Positions 15,001 to 21,036 of a stretch of 64,000 nucleotides of DNA are shown here, one piece after another. Position numbers and translations under genes: made by a program. Positions within the stretch are counted from its first letter, which is position 1. Each line of letters opens with the position of its first letter. The DNA is from Marinobacterium nitratireducens (GTDB lineage Bacteria > Pseudomonadota > Gammaproteobacteria > Pseudomonadales > Balneatricaceae), in NCBI RefSeq assembly GCF_014645375.1, contig NZ_BMLT01000013.1:73667-137666 (forward strand). The letters are read 5' to 3'. Under the pieces are notes generated by a model that was given only the letters and a program-made list of their open reading frames with translations, did not search any database and was not told the DNA's origin.

Positions 15001-18000
15001 GACGACCTGCTGTTCGGCCAGCTCGGCGACGATATCATCCAGGGCGACGGCCTGATGGTTCTGGCGGCTGCGGTCGAAGCGCAGGATCATGGCTACGAAA
15101 TGGGCCAGGTGCTTGCAAGCGGTGAGGTGGTGATCCGGCTCGATGCGGACAGCTATCAGTTGCTGACGCCGGTCGGTGCTTACCGTGATGGCGAAGGCTA
15201 TCTCCAGGTTGAAGCCTCGGAAGAGCGGGAAAGCGACGGCGACGACTATATCGAGGGCAATGGCGGCGACGATGTGATCTTCGGCAACCTCGGTCAGGAC
15301 GATATCGTCGGCGGCAGTTCGACGCTGTTCGGCCTTGCTGGCGACGAAAGCCTGCGCCCGGACGGCGAGGATCTGATCTTCGGTGGCGCCGGTACTGATC
15401 TGGACCGCAACAATGAGGGTGATACGGGTGTTAACGGCCACTCCCGAGATGCCGATGTGATCGCCGGCGACAATGCCAATATCTACCGGCTGGTGGGCGT
15501 CAATGGCGTGCCGACCGCCGATTTCCTCACCTTCAACTACGACAACCCGGACGTAGCCGATACCAACGCGCCGGCGGGTGGCGCTGAGTATGGCAACATC
15601 AAGCTGATCCCCCGCGCCGTCGAGCTGATCGATTACACCGAAGGCGGCCCGGACTTCGATCCGGATGCGCTGGATGACAACGGCGCCGGTGACGAGATCC
15701 ACGGCGAATCGGGCGACGACCAGGTCTATGGTCAGGTCGGCGACGATGTGATCTTCGGCGAGGGCCAGGACGATGACCTGATCGGCGGTTGGGGTCGCGA
15801 CTTCCTGCTCGGCGGCACCGGCCGCGACGGTATTCTCGGCGACGACGGCCGTATCTACACCAGCCGCAACAGCGACCAGTTCGGAGAGGACCTCTATGGC
15901 ATCGTCGCGCTGTTACCGGCACAGACCGATCTGAAGGGGAACCGGAATGCGGACCCGAACTCGCTGAACGCGCTTATCTCGACCCCGGGACGTGCCCAGG
16001 AGACGGTGATCAACGTCGAGGGTGAACTGAAGAAAACCGTCAATCTGACGCCGTTCAACGTCGACCCGAACCACGACTTCCAGGACCCGCTGTTCGATCC
16101 GCAGTATGCCGACGATATTATTTACGGCGGCCTGGACGACGACTTCCTGCACGGCGGCGCCGGCGACGATGCGATTTCCGGCGCCGAGGCCCTGGCGGAG
16201 GCTGCGGTGGTGGTCTTCCCTGAAGGCTCTGGCACGAATGCCGAACGCGATGACGGCGTGGTGCTGACCTTCGGCTACGACCGTCCGCTGGTGGTTTCCA
16301 AGGCCGAGGCGGAACTCAACTTCTCGTTCCGCCTGCTGGGCTTCGAGGCCTACAAGGCCGAAGAGTTCGCCCACTATGACGAATACCGGCCGCTCGACAA
16401 GATATACGTCGACGCCGAAAATGCGACCTATGGCCGCTACGACGGTCAGCGCACGCTGCTGGAGTTCTTTATGAACTTCGATGCCCGCGATGGGCGGGCT
16501 GTCGACAGCGCCGTCGATGTAAACAATCCCGGCTGGGAGATCACCACCGACGGCTCCGACCGCATCTTCGGCGACCTCGGCAACGACGTTATCTTCGGCG
16601 GTACCGGCAATGACACCCTCTACGGCGGTTACGGCAACGACTACCTGCAGGCCGACGATGAGCTGGAGACCGAGGGCGATGACCCGGACGACAACCGTAT
16701 CCCGGACGGCCCGCAGCTCAGCTACGAGGACCGTGCCCACGGCGGCGCCGGTCGCGATGTGCTGATCGCCAATACCGGCGGCGACCGCCTGATCGACCAT
16801 GTCGGCGAGTTCAACAGCTATATCGTGCCGTACGCGCCCTTCGGCGCCGCGACCGTCAGCCGTACGCTGCAGCCGCAGCTGATGGAGTTCATGTACGCGC
16901 TGTCCGCCAGTGACGGTGCCGACCCGACGCGCGCCAACGACACCGGCAACGACCCGCTGCGCAACGGTGAGCCCGACGGCGAGCTCGGTCTGGTGCTGCA
17001 GAAGGATGCCGACTGGCAGGATCAGACCGGTGCGCCGGATGACCCGCAGGCCGGCAACATTCCGGGCGGATCCCGCGACGTGCTGCGCGGCGCCAACTTC
17101 AATACCGGCAATACCGACAACTTCCTCGTCGACAGCGGCAGCTTCACCGCGATCAGCGGGCGTCTGCAGGTCGAGCCGGACACCCTCGGCGGCGACGCGG
17201 CGGCGGTATTCATCGTCGACCAGTACCTGCCCAACTATTTCGAAATCCGCGCCACCATCAACGCCGGCAAACCGATCAAGGGCTACAAGTCCAACGCCTA
17301 CCTGATCTTCGACTACCAGTCGGCCACCGACTTCAAGTTCGCCGGCGTCAATATCTCCACCGACAAGATGGAAATGGGGTACCGCGACGCCGACGGCTGG
17401 CACGTGGTGCAGCAGACCAATTCGCAGCTCAGGCCGGACAAGGACTACGATGTGCTGCTGGCGGTCAATGGCACCACCGTGACGCTGGTGATCGACAACC
17501 AGGATGTCTTCATCTACACCTATGCGCCGCGGGTCGACGCCGACGGCTTCATGTACGGCATCAACGCAGGTCTGGTCGGCATTGGCGCCAACAATTCGGC
17601 TGCACGCATCGACAACGTCGCGGTTCAGGTGCTGCCGCCGGAGTTGACCCTGGAAGCGCTCGAGGATTTCTCCGACGGAATCGCCGACCGCTTCACCGGC
17701 ACCAGAGTCGGTGACTGGAGCATAGACAACAGCGATGCCTACGTGCCGACACCGGATGCCGGTCGCGGTTACGCGATCAGCACCTCGAATATCCGGATCG
17801 ATTCGGCCTACCTGGTGCGTATCGATACACGACTGCAGACCGACGGTGTTGCCGGTGTCGTCTTCGATCAGTACGGCGAAACCGAGTTCAAGTTCGCCGC
17901 CATCGATGCTGGCAGCGGCAATCTGCTGATCGGCCACCACAGCGCGCGTGACGGCTGGGCGGTCGATGTCTCGGTGGATCTCGGAATTCGCGCCGGCAGC

Positions 18001-19107
18001 TGGTACGACCTGACCGTTACCGCCGCTGGCAGCACCGTCAGCGTGCTTCTCAACGGCCAGACGGTCGCCGGCCACGCCTTCAATGCCGTGACGGTGGACG
18101 GCGAATTCGGCTTGTTCTCCGATACCGCGAACTCCCGTTTCGACAGCGTGACGCTGGCGACCAACGATCCGGCTTACCTGCCGGTGGATGACGGCAACAA
18201 CCTGCTGGCCGATGCCGCGGTGCCGGATCCTGCGGCGCTGCGCATCCCGCTCACGCTGTACCGGCTGTCGCCGGTGCTGGATTCCGCCATTGCCCAGTGG
18301 CAGGCCTCGGGGCTGGTAAGTGCCGAGCTTTTGGCAAGGCTCGATACCATCGACGTCGTCATCCGCGATCTGCCCGGCCAGGTGCTGGGCCGTTACGACA
18401 ACGGCACCCTTTACCTGGATGTGGACGCTGCGGGTTATGGCTGGTACCTGCAGGACCCGCTGGCCTGGCCCGACGCGCCGACGTCGCTTTCCGCCGGCCA
18501 GATCGACCTGATCTCGGTGGTCATCCACGAGCTCGGACACGCGCTCGATCTTGAGCATGGCGATCTGGGTGTGATGAGTGCAACGCTCGCTGCCGGCACC
18601 GAAGTCACGCTGGAGTCGGGCATGCCGGAAACCGAAACGGCCGCGGTCGATGAGCGTTTCGAGCCGGATGTCATCTTCGAGACGCTTGCCGCGCTGCCCG
18701 GCACGCATCACTGGCTCGAACCGGAAATGGAAACCGCCACCCTGAGGGCGCCGGTTCGGGTGCACAGCGTCCCGGAAGCAGCGGCGAGGGAGCTGCGTGT
18801 CTTCGATGCGGTCTCGGGTGAGTTCGTCACACCGCCGTCCGTGGCTATAGCAGGCTCCGGGGCGGGCTTGCCGCAGGTAGAGCCGGCCGGATCGACTGAT
18901 ACCGGCGACTGGATCGTCCACCGCGACACTGGCGCTGCCGATAGGGACTATAGTGACTACAGTCGCGAAGCGATGGCTTTGCAGGGACGCAGCATAAACT
19001 GGGGCGCCGCCGTCGACCGGGAGGTGACGGACCGGTCGCCACTGGTACCCGGGCTGCTGGGCTGGCTGATGCATGTCGCTCGCCCGTTGCGCGACTGGTG
19101 GAACTGA
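1..19107 (+). CDS. Giant RTX-repeat surface/secreted protein with C-terminal metzincin-like domain (5' partial)
   Basis: The frame is open from the first base, so the start lies outside the window; at least 6,368 residues are present. Counting from base 25, the first ~2,900 residues are Asp/Gly/Ile-rich beta-strand repeats, followed by segments with Calx-beta-like endings such as VQVIDDD (about 3,390-3,780). RTX-type GGxGxD nonapeptides run from about 4,220 to 5,550. Two related lectin/LamG-like sandwiches lie at about 5,690-5,870 and 5,880-6,050. A putative zinc protease follows, with HELGHALDLEH at 6,168-6,178 and a nearby VMSATL that could be the Met-turn. This architecture is known from giant extracellular adhesins and LEPR-XLL-type proteins; the N-terminal signal cannot be checked here. 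The gene lies 67 bases upstream of an adaptor/peptidase/SecA cassette. Adhesin or matrix function is inferred. It could equally be a secreted protease or a cell-cell interaction factor. Confidence 0.9.
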   Translation, partial: YIGGSRGDVLVAGGDIDVEACADADILDVQATTAAVSAGLVAVSGGGLELVSTINNDIDAHISGAVQLLALGDVTVEACETAYIEGDAANVTLALGLGIAVGLSNLSHAIISDIAAYIDDDVGNGSLIEAANLSVLASATSEIPVTASAGVAASLITTLGNNAYATIGTRVDAHIENTEVVLSGSLLVDASSTLSATTFAAGGALGAVASGAMIGLVYIGRDLLEQSSVYEVTAAIGDDSSVTAGAATLNAFGNSTLRAETIAATGGLVALAGADSAVISDNASLASIGEGVVIEVGTLSVNAVNSHDFDSQADAVTFGLIAGTGAAAINMVDSAADVDIGLGSGAATTLTADSIFIKAVNTFQKSAYGQNGYNLDSGSAGGVNITVLESGTDIYADAIIDIGAGTSITAIGSNSAPGTIEIETVISGTAYDAVRVESVSGFGISAGLSRIDFDGDSEINIDGATLENRSGDVTLAATINSELRPSANLFASGAITGAGADVEADNRADNTIDIDDSFIKGSTVNIQAGRNTTGVSNLLESTSNAEITTASLVGISVPVVTAEVDENNTIDLNTGTHIQALKDVNLLTHTGLGSERARTDGLVLNISLIPYGMEVPDGASDSSDNRVNIDSSVIIEAGLNNISVLRILPVSIGGVEGTDLLNGDLTDRLDGSESSRMLTDAELALIELEIEDADGNMSTKTLPAGLKYEYEYLSVDTVAFSISQGTIIRAVTGYFADGTAGHYYKYRPNTSDGSDSIILEQQDFTLGSIWEDLGTSVPADDADRTVYDSDTTANFAMALDGKFYVIKPVELEVPTLSYVNVGNLLIEQREQLLDWIVSHAGDEEALARYQVQLDDLDQTLEDLGLTQYYTQVSTGDKVHDVATGIRYDYLGPNDGIILTEVNFATDSDWEVSTDQTGGIASDNTNGQLVISQELDSLFLNIPDIYASPGSIFIERDSLDPTTEADALGDYEDLVDSWNLIARSGAQIDIVNDTPFTSVINDAIILDNKKVEVIDGVYTVFEPGNVWFNSQQASTNAADTDPPYIKITQDSLSASQYDLPSEPANLASILDGLSQDMYIVGDVINENGGLKIENIEGSIIVSGELRAEFIDIVAGQDFSLNTEGWYHTNKDPRQYIDLDAQRALAITNTLVEYTNSTADEPSAFNELTTAIETDNSRILAQGTVTITARFLNINGLIQSGVDTITVDIASSFNPGNQTTSFTDSNGITLAGITFGADDVPVDGYFDAARQAIVIEEIIPQGGQIVLAGQVLSTGNGRLRVANGYTSVDIDNHSGYDLILERIDTTTDRKGQITIIDTATLRKDVYEVSAGMVIHSVYFGTEADDPIAEDGTVSAIDYTFQSGLSDLVGVPITAGVELMYATRSGLHYVWVEGQSLTETTITNYEDNSFNLFGDNAFADLLVRDDSWVDQETFYTDAQPLLESETLEIESGGGVPSYATGDAYTIYYRQVQEVEIEARTDVTKVYVGGTETGANAGQGGKWYLYKGTDGAKIYLPGVDYDGPEDGDGNPLGNPDWEEYFGSVTVDTSDDGLGVLNYALNQYPDSFVNRSVEGETWTTGGGWLREKTVHTQITEIVGLLDLYTHTLKGDYPIGIDFIEDVATPSIDIRTQGNLILEGDMESPEHGTIYLQSYTGSVTASEGVAIYGATPEVHAGSGSDDIIWINVEGNKLAEDADHSKTDDLVTLKKGELVERNDGLYRFTGNGTVVDTNGDDAEVGIAGLELKLSEQDFSDRRNWLKLADAGLIAIAGGDITINAISLDNASSRLKIAEVDSGHGDVLINAPDGIYAAGASSQITGERVELYASDGYIGSAALKLNVDSDIDGIAKTGGLAALAYGDIYISETNDTDTAGNLKLAAPKFWNGNAAVESTDGNVWLQTTNGSILDGIVELFRPGDAGITLTYDDLSAELKAAYDNNEFSLDAAQYPVSPGLMRVLFPHTDFLGLTQITSAAETPNVIGAEVTLIAGGASGGIGRLSDRLSLDLTQDWMLLSPAEKEALSSATAEDIIGVLYELYRYKGSLQNGVDLSDLDFDTSDWERIAVDFISNLDRNSPQEIDIDNGDTVLLQYNANSYGLYRYLGDDDNALDLSGEDFRDSTRWELILADHATDDNQAATLANGDIVANKRAVVRLTLQLFDDLDIEADTSLSIDAGNTVVIGTDGDFLIDHIKVDGDIRLKAAGSVYDLGLDSEAAISTFGDLIMSVGGSIEADNNASDSPLRVQLADGSQLSVDVAGDIYLMQVDDALSVSSDFSSLVTSSSTDAIDDLIAYRVEAGGVVKITVEKGDLEVGYVTSAQSVDLRAESDIFDFYNDSAKPVVNIFTGDLTDPATGNVYLETTNGNIGRADNYLDVEILKGDLNVDVALNAFINSIDDLRVGTILSQDGNVTLDVEGIAYIGVITALGDGSADPVGSLSDGLVTIDASDSIVDRRNDTTPNIIATGALLIAGLGIGSAANPFDTQVSRLEASIPGGGIWLDNKGDMSIGNISAAYVGIGALGTVDISVFSDLTVDELIDSAGGPVLLDADEDIIVNNGILSGGGYVVLHADEDIEFTANGYIDTESGGASVMLVADYDGASGGGIEMADGSYIDATDGFIDLDATDDILLSYLTTTTQADVKSSSGSILDNGDSDVEVRAARLQLRAADDIGLNSDEIETDVDYLEAVASGGNIFIDDQNGLIIGMPDLTSIVTGIAGLVAPAFEGQALNTALLGLFAKETIRVTTTGFMRVREDVESSDDRVTLRTIDSAAMTLLPQPDDSDAVSALDGSDADEDLTVENNATIKGALRITLLAGDDLILKQGSLLTTDADGVTGVDDSIRLRIDYGDADDNVGFGAGGNAFNTGARLDLLGAVSTTTLEITGEGDDDTFYLSPTSLSGHTRVIGDRTGSASDSDLFVLDHLPSITSTHDRPDHLLADGTDGAVRDTIDLDGVGGSDRYVVNISGDATSYLVNVKDTGAPNDGADTLGIFTLNEVGTDPFDWTHPQVSNRLSGDGAGSDPDTDDIFLLRRNFVAYLTQTGEDDGFLTFDDNYERINYDSSINGRLLISAGDGDDQFYIDDNSAITTLDGGTGNDLFQTGQVFGNNPNGYYYDAASVQHYVGTTELDIGLPTGESGTDDKGFYEVFDNGTVETRVYGRSVATDIQNIDLTSDRDDIELLQITRGFLSRGITQALTAYGGEDSDTFNVYSNKAVLRMEGESGNDTFVIRAFIAEDDIILDGGGDDDYFEYNINAPVSINGGLGFDTVVVIGTERQDVFIINEDGVFGAGLSVNVDGVEEAIEVDGLEGDDIFYIQGTRDDVITTVIGGLGSDSFIVGGDVIEDVISQNLDGVSAVINHGANSAPDSDYDNLLVDGIPITIATASQGKVIIDQDENGSRGTESPGFTRVTEDRVGDFDEYWISLFDPGDLDSSTVAYLTISAAQSSSYDRRLPTRPFVGDDPGPEGTAPHVAESIEISLDGGLTWQAAGVLTFTAATWDTPQRVLVRALHDDAIEGERKVMISHSLKVQSDSQADIDAFDSVAISNVEVQVIDDDLGTLLIEQLNAEGKVDNFTQVLEGVDIYDGDGNLIANSAISDTYRVRLSTLPTADVTVEFDFDSSQLALFDKDGVEVTSLTFNVGNWDDWVTLTIRAVENNLAANSQIVRIQHSFTSDDPIYDSPDGITRFDMDGSWILDGFLAGDVITVSGSVHNDGTYTVVEVSEKVLTLSSGDRLITDIATDMTISRAGVVLFSGVANFDNNLEGPNPVELDVRLLDDDAPRVLVTESFGSTKLVKGQADGTDDYSLRLVSEPSDPVTVSLFGDGQTRVISAEQDGSDRLIATALGDAVSVDVTVGTDTTDNEGTDVTRYTLVRTDGKSWYEDGFKVGSDFIIDNESFTIADSSDFLKVNGIADEIDDLTDAVTQSVLFLTLSGDLSASGLDISDGSHSFQRLAYGVEFDADNWWLEVKILIEADTDFVADPSQQFVRNEPVREHLINRIAGPLIIEGGVAANKDRSLKLAVMLPSEINDDTLPPLDIDIDTVESEQADQLRVFNDSSVVDDVGWLQSVELDNSVVSLDNAVNLSGLGMSLLGADEAAEYSLLEGMSRPLEVDISDEQDGSGLIVFPGGITFDDIEITEIMLGQGNDTLTIDATSAGTPGAEEYVVTVVHGGGNRYLTDSEGEELEDDDGLPIIGGDHIIVNGGGGADSPLVIYGDTSQDGARYDSRPDLGVYNGNATFFNRHGDDIIDASASEFSVTIYGGRGDDTLYGSQDDDQLAGGSGNDTIHGEAGNDHIYGDSGFNLDFAVTKDDSDIAVVARLLTVPTVNASPELTADAVTEIDGDEETTTTVILAGEDHLYGDAGADIIFGDHGEILQADGGAARLLQNYLVTYIGTVEPANGEMDTIEGNAGHADTEEGDRILGGAGGDWIDAGEGRNIVLGDLGFIDYVTADTDDLDDIDLIRSTDVDIGGGDTIVSGASSDIIIGGFGTDLIDAGQGENNIVIGDHGLIASAAYQGSSDLDAPLDGHPITLGRIETIEPDTGGGNDIISTGLGRDIILGGFGDDRIFAFGSKLDDEDKVVVDPTGAADDKRNLVIGDNGFIDYVIEDGDASDIDRIWSLEEDAPELGGNDLIYTGDDNDIIIAGTGADEIHAGNGVNLIMGDSGRLTSAVADDPQTWSAHDFTLGLIQSTGCDDGDGEVIITGDENDVVFGGIGGDFINTNGGNDIVLGGNGVIGYADTEIDGVLVFEDPDDDIGVIDYIASDYAPGDDHIEGGTGNDILVGGGGRDYITGGAGNDLIFGDHGRLEGNLDPENGFGLPLAALLPAFSFTSISTEEKVFDHHCDEFNGDLYGDDDYIEGNEGDDILIGGQGSDAILGGADDDDIAGGHALGGFGIEADGTLTPVDSAVLAMVADGYDDGDFIDAGAGDDLVVGDNARFERRPDSQSERIRVLEGSVIYGETIGSSDGLVQVTADSQLNPTGAVARVVQLLAHSDADEATPSPSHGDDYIAGGADDDLLFGQLGDDIIQGDGLMVLAAAVEAQDHGYEMGQVLASGEVVIRLDADSYQLLTPVGAYRDGEGYLQVEASEERESDGDDYIEGNGGDDVIFGNLGQDDIVGGSSTLFGLAGDESLRPDGEDLIFGGAGTDLDRNNEGDTGVNGHSRDADVIAGDNANIYRLVGVNGVPTADFLTFNYDNPDVADTNAPAGGAEYGNIKLIPRAVELIDYTEGGPDFDPDALDDNGAGDEIHGESGDDQVYGQVGDDVIFGEGQDDDLIGGWGRDFLLGGTGRDGILGDDGRIYTSRNSDQFGEDLYGIVALLPAQTDLKGNRNADPNSLNALISTPGRAQETVINVEGELKKTVNLTPFNVDPNHDFQDPLFDPQYADDIIYGGLDDDFLHGGAGDDAISGAEALAEAAVVVFPEGSGTNAERDDGVVLTFGYDRPLVVSKAEAELNFSFRLLGFEAYKAEEFAHYDEYRPLDKIYVDAENATYGRYDGQRTLLEFFMNFDARDGRAVDSAVDVNNPGWEITTDGSDRIFGDLGNDVIFGGTGNDTLYGGYGNDYLQADDELETEGDDPDDNRIPDGPQLSYEDRAHGGAGRDVLIANTGGDRLIDHVGEFNSYIVPYAPFGAATVSRTLQPQLMEFMYALSASDGADPTRANDTGNDPLRNGEPDGELGLVLQKDADWQDQTGAPDDPQAGNIPGGSRDVLRGANFNTGNTDNFLVDSGSFTAISGRLQVEPDTLGGDAAAVFIVDQYLPNYFEIRATINAGKPIKGYKSNAYLIFDYQSATDFKFAGVNISTDKMEMGYRDADGWHVVQQTNSQLRPDKDYDVLLAVNGTTVTLVIDNQDVFIYTYAPRVDADGFMYGINAGLVGIGANNSAARIDNVAVQVLPPELTLEALEDFSDGIADRFTGTRVGDWSIDNSDAYVPTPDAGRGYAISTSNIRIDSAYLVRIDTRLQTDGVAGVVFDQYGETEFKFAAIDAGSGNLLIGHHSARDGWAVDVSVDLGIRAGSWYDLTVTAAGSTVSVLLNGQTVAGHAFNAVTVDGEFGLFSDTANSRFDSVTLATNDPAYLPVDDGNNLLADAAVPDPAALRIPLTLYRLSPVLDSAIAQWQASGLVSAELLARLDTIDVVIRDLPGQVLGRYDNGTLYLDVDAAGYGWYLQDPLAWPDAPTSLSAGQIDLISVVIHELGHALDLEHGDLGVMSATLAAGTEVTLESGMPETETAAVDERFEPDVIFETLAALPGTHHWLEPEMETATLRAPVRVHSVPEAAARELRVFDAVSGEFVTPPSVAIAGSGAGLPQVEPAGSTDTGDWIVHRDTGAADRDYSDYSREAMALQGRSINWGAAVDREVTDRSPLVPGLLGWLMHVARPLRDWWN
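2221..6356 (+). repeat. Dispersed Y-(K/R)-Y-x-G ... (D/N)-F ... W motif repeats in the giant protein
   Basis: At least six short segments of the N-terminal half share one pattern: an aromatic Y(K/R/D)(Y/F) start, an acidic/Gly turn, then an acidic-F-x(4-6)-W end. They lie near 2221-2325, 2647-2733, 4492-4609, 5140-5274, 6085-6174 and 6271-6356; the clearest endings are EDFRDSTRWE and QDFSDRRNW. They interrupt the surrounding beta-repeats. The pattern looks like a small folded unit reused in the protein; no named family is claimed. Confidence 0.6.
12690..16660 (+). repeat. RTX (haemolysin-type Ca2+-binding) repeat region with higher-order repeats
   Basis: Within the giant gene, glycine/aspartate nonapeptides such as YGGRGDDTLYG and GGSGNDTIHGEAGND recur in blocks separated by non-repeat inserts. 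Such repeats form calcium-binding parallel beta-rolls that fold on reaching extracellular calcium. Between 13267 and about 14370 the blocks form a larger unit starting with N/D-(I/L)-V-(I/L)-G-D-x-G at 13267, 13459, 13735, 13930, 14134 and 14347, that is every 64 to 92 codons. Confidence 0.9.
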
Positions 19108-19174
19108 GCGGCTGAAAGGCTGCGATGGCCGGCGCCGGCGACCGAACAGATGCATAAGACTCTGGGAGCCTGGA

Positions 19175-21034
19175 ATGCCGGAAATGCTGGATAACAGCCC
19201 ACAATCGTCGCCTGGCCAGAGGGGGGAGCTCGCCTACCTCGATCAGGCTCTCTGGAAGCGCTTTCACGAGGCCCGCAGCACCAAGGAGTTCGCCGCCGCC
19301 TGGCTGACGCTGCAGTGTTCCATGCTGCCCGGGGTACGTGCCGGCGTGGTGGTTCTGAACGACCGGGACGGCGGTGCCTGCGTGCCGGTTGCCAGCTGGC
19401 CCGACGGCAAGCAGGCGTCGCCCGAGCTGGCCTCGGCCGCCGAATCGGCACTGGCCGCCGGCAAAGGCGTCGCCACCCATACCGACAGCGGTGCCTGTGC
19501 CGCCTATCCCATACTTATCGATGACCGAATGCGCGGTGTTGCCGCCGTAGACGTCGACACCCGCGACGAAATCGTGCTGCGCAGCCTGATGCGTCAGCTG
19601 CAGTGGGGTTGTGGCTGGCTGGAGGCGAATTTACGCCGGCATGGCGACCTTGCAGGGGAGGGCGTCGGCGACGATGCGCTGCTGGCGGTCGAGCTGGCGG
19701 CACAGGTGCTGGAGGCCGAGCGCTTCCAGCAGTCGGCGACGGCGCTGGTGACCGAGCTGGCAACCAGGCTTGGCTGCGAGCGGGTCAGCTTCGGTATTCG
19801 CGATGGTCGCCATACCCGGGTGCTGGCACTGTCCCACAGTGCCCAGTTCGGCAAGGCGGGCAACCTGACCAGGGCGATTGCCGGCGCGATGGACGAAGCG
19901 ATCGACCAGCAAACCACGCTGCTGTATCCGCAACCGGACGCTGGCGAAACCTGTGTCGACCGGGCCCACGCGGAACTGTCCCGGCTCGGGAACGGGCAGC
20001 AGATATGCACCGTTCCGATGGCCGATAAGGGGAGCTGGTTCGGTGCGCTGACCTTCGATACGTCGTCTGCCGCAGGCTTCAGCGAGCGTCAGCGGGACAC
20101 CATGGCGCGTGCTGCCGCCTTCGTGGCGCCGGTGGTGGCGACCCGCTACCGCGAGGATCGCTGGATCGGCTACAAGCTGTGGCGCTCGTTGCGCGAGCAG
20201 CTGTCGCGTCTGTTCGGTCCGCGTTATCTGGGCCGCAAGCTTGCGGCGCTGGCGCTGCTGGGGCTGGCGCTGTTCCTGACACTGGCAACCGATGTCTACC
20301 GGGTACGTGCCGCGGCAACACTGGAGGGTGCCATCGAGCGCGTGGCCGTGGCCCCGGTCGCAGGCTTCATCGCCGAAGCCGGGGTGCGCGCCGGCGACAG
20401 GGTCGCGCAGGGGGAGCTGCTGTTTCGTATCGACGATCGCGATCTGCGCCTGGAATATCTCAAGTGGTCGAGCCAGAAGGCCCAGGTGGAGCGCAAGCTG
20501 CGCGATGCCATGGCGCAGCACGAGCGCAGCGAGGTCAGCATTCTGCGTGCCCAGCTCGACCAGGCCAATGCCCAGCTCAGCCTGGTGGGTGAGCAGATCG
20601 AGCGAACCCGTGTGATGGCCCCGTTCGACGGTATCGTCGTCTCCGGCGATCTCAGCGACCAGCTCGGCGCGCCGGTGGAGCGGGGGCAGATCCTGTTCGA
20701 GATCGCGCCGCTCGACGCCTATCGCGTGGCGCTGCAGGTGCCGGAGGGTGCCATCAGTGAAATCCGCAGCGGCCAGACCGGCCAGCTGGTGCTGGCATCG
20801 ATGCCCGACCGCGCCTTGCCGATACGCATCGAAGGCATCACACCGGTATCCACGGCGGCCGACGGACAGAACACCTTCCGCGTCGATGCAAGTCTCCTGG
20901 AGTCGGCGGAATTCCTGCGGCCGGGCATGCAGGGCGCAGCCAGAATCGCGGTCGAGGAACGCCGGCTGGCCTGGATCTGGACCCATGATCTGATCGACTG
21001 GCTGCGTCTGCGCGTCTGGTCCTGGTGGCCCTGA
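19175..21034 (+). CDS. GAF-domain / HlyD-type membrane fusion protein
   Basis: A 619-residue fusion. The N-terminal ~330 residues look like two GAF-like sensory folds (about 25-145 and 170-330). A transmembrane helix at about 354-375 (LAALALLGLALFLTLAT) is followed by a HlyD/biotinyl-lipoyl adaptor: the half-motif VAPVAGFIAEAGVRAGDRV, a coiled-coil hairpin and a barrel ending in RPGMQGAARIAVEE. The adaptor part should be periplasmic and the GAF part cytoplasmic. The chosen ATG has GGGAG six bases upstream; the open frame extends to 19073 but into the end of the giant gene. The stop is two bases from the next start, so the genes are probably cotranslated. Inferred role: inner-membrane adaptor of an export apparatus, possibly ligand-gated. 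No ABC or RND pump gene is adjacent. Confidence 0.85.
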   Translation: MPEMLDNSPQSSPGQRGELAYLDQALWKRFHEARSTKEFAAAWLTLQCSMLPGVRAGVVVLNDRDGGACVPVASWPDGKQASPELASAAESALAAGKGVATHTDSGACAAYPILIDDRMRGVAAVDVDTRDEIVLRSLMRQLQWGCGWLEANLRRHGDLAGEGVGDDALLAVELAAQVLEAERFQQSATALVTELATRLGCERVSFGIRDGRHTRVLALSHSAQFGKAGNLTRAIAGAMDEAIDQQTTLLYPQPDAGETCVDRAHAELSRLGNGQQICTVPMADKGSWFGALTFDTSSAAGFSERQRDTMARAAAFVAPVVATRYREDRWIGYKLWRSLREQLSRLFGPRYLGRKLAALALLGLALFLTLATDVYRVRAAATLEGAIERVAVAPVAGFIAEAGVRAGDRVAQGELLFRIDDRDLRLEYLKWSSQKAQVERKLRDAMAQHERSEVSILRAQLDQANAQLSLVGEQIERTRVMAPFDGIVVSGDLSDQLGAPVERGQILFEIAPLDAYRVALQVPEGAISEIRSGQTGQLVLASMPDRALPIRIEGITPVSTAADGQNTFRVDASLLESAEFLRPGMQGAARIAVEERRLAWIWTHDLIDWLRLRVWSWWP

Positions 21035-21036
21035 GT

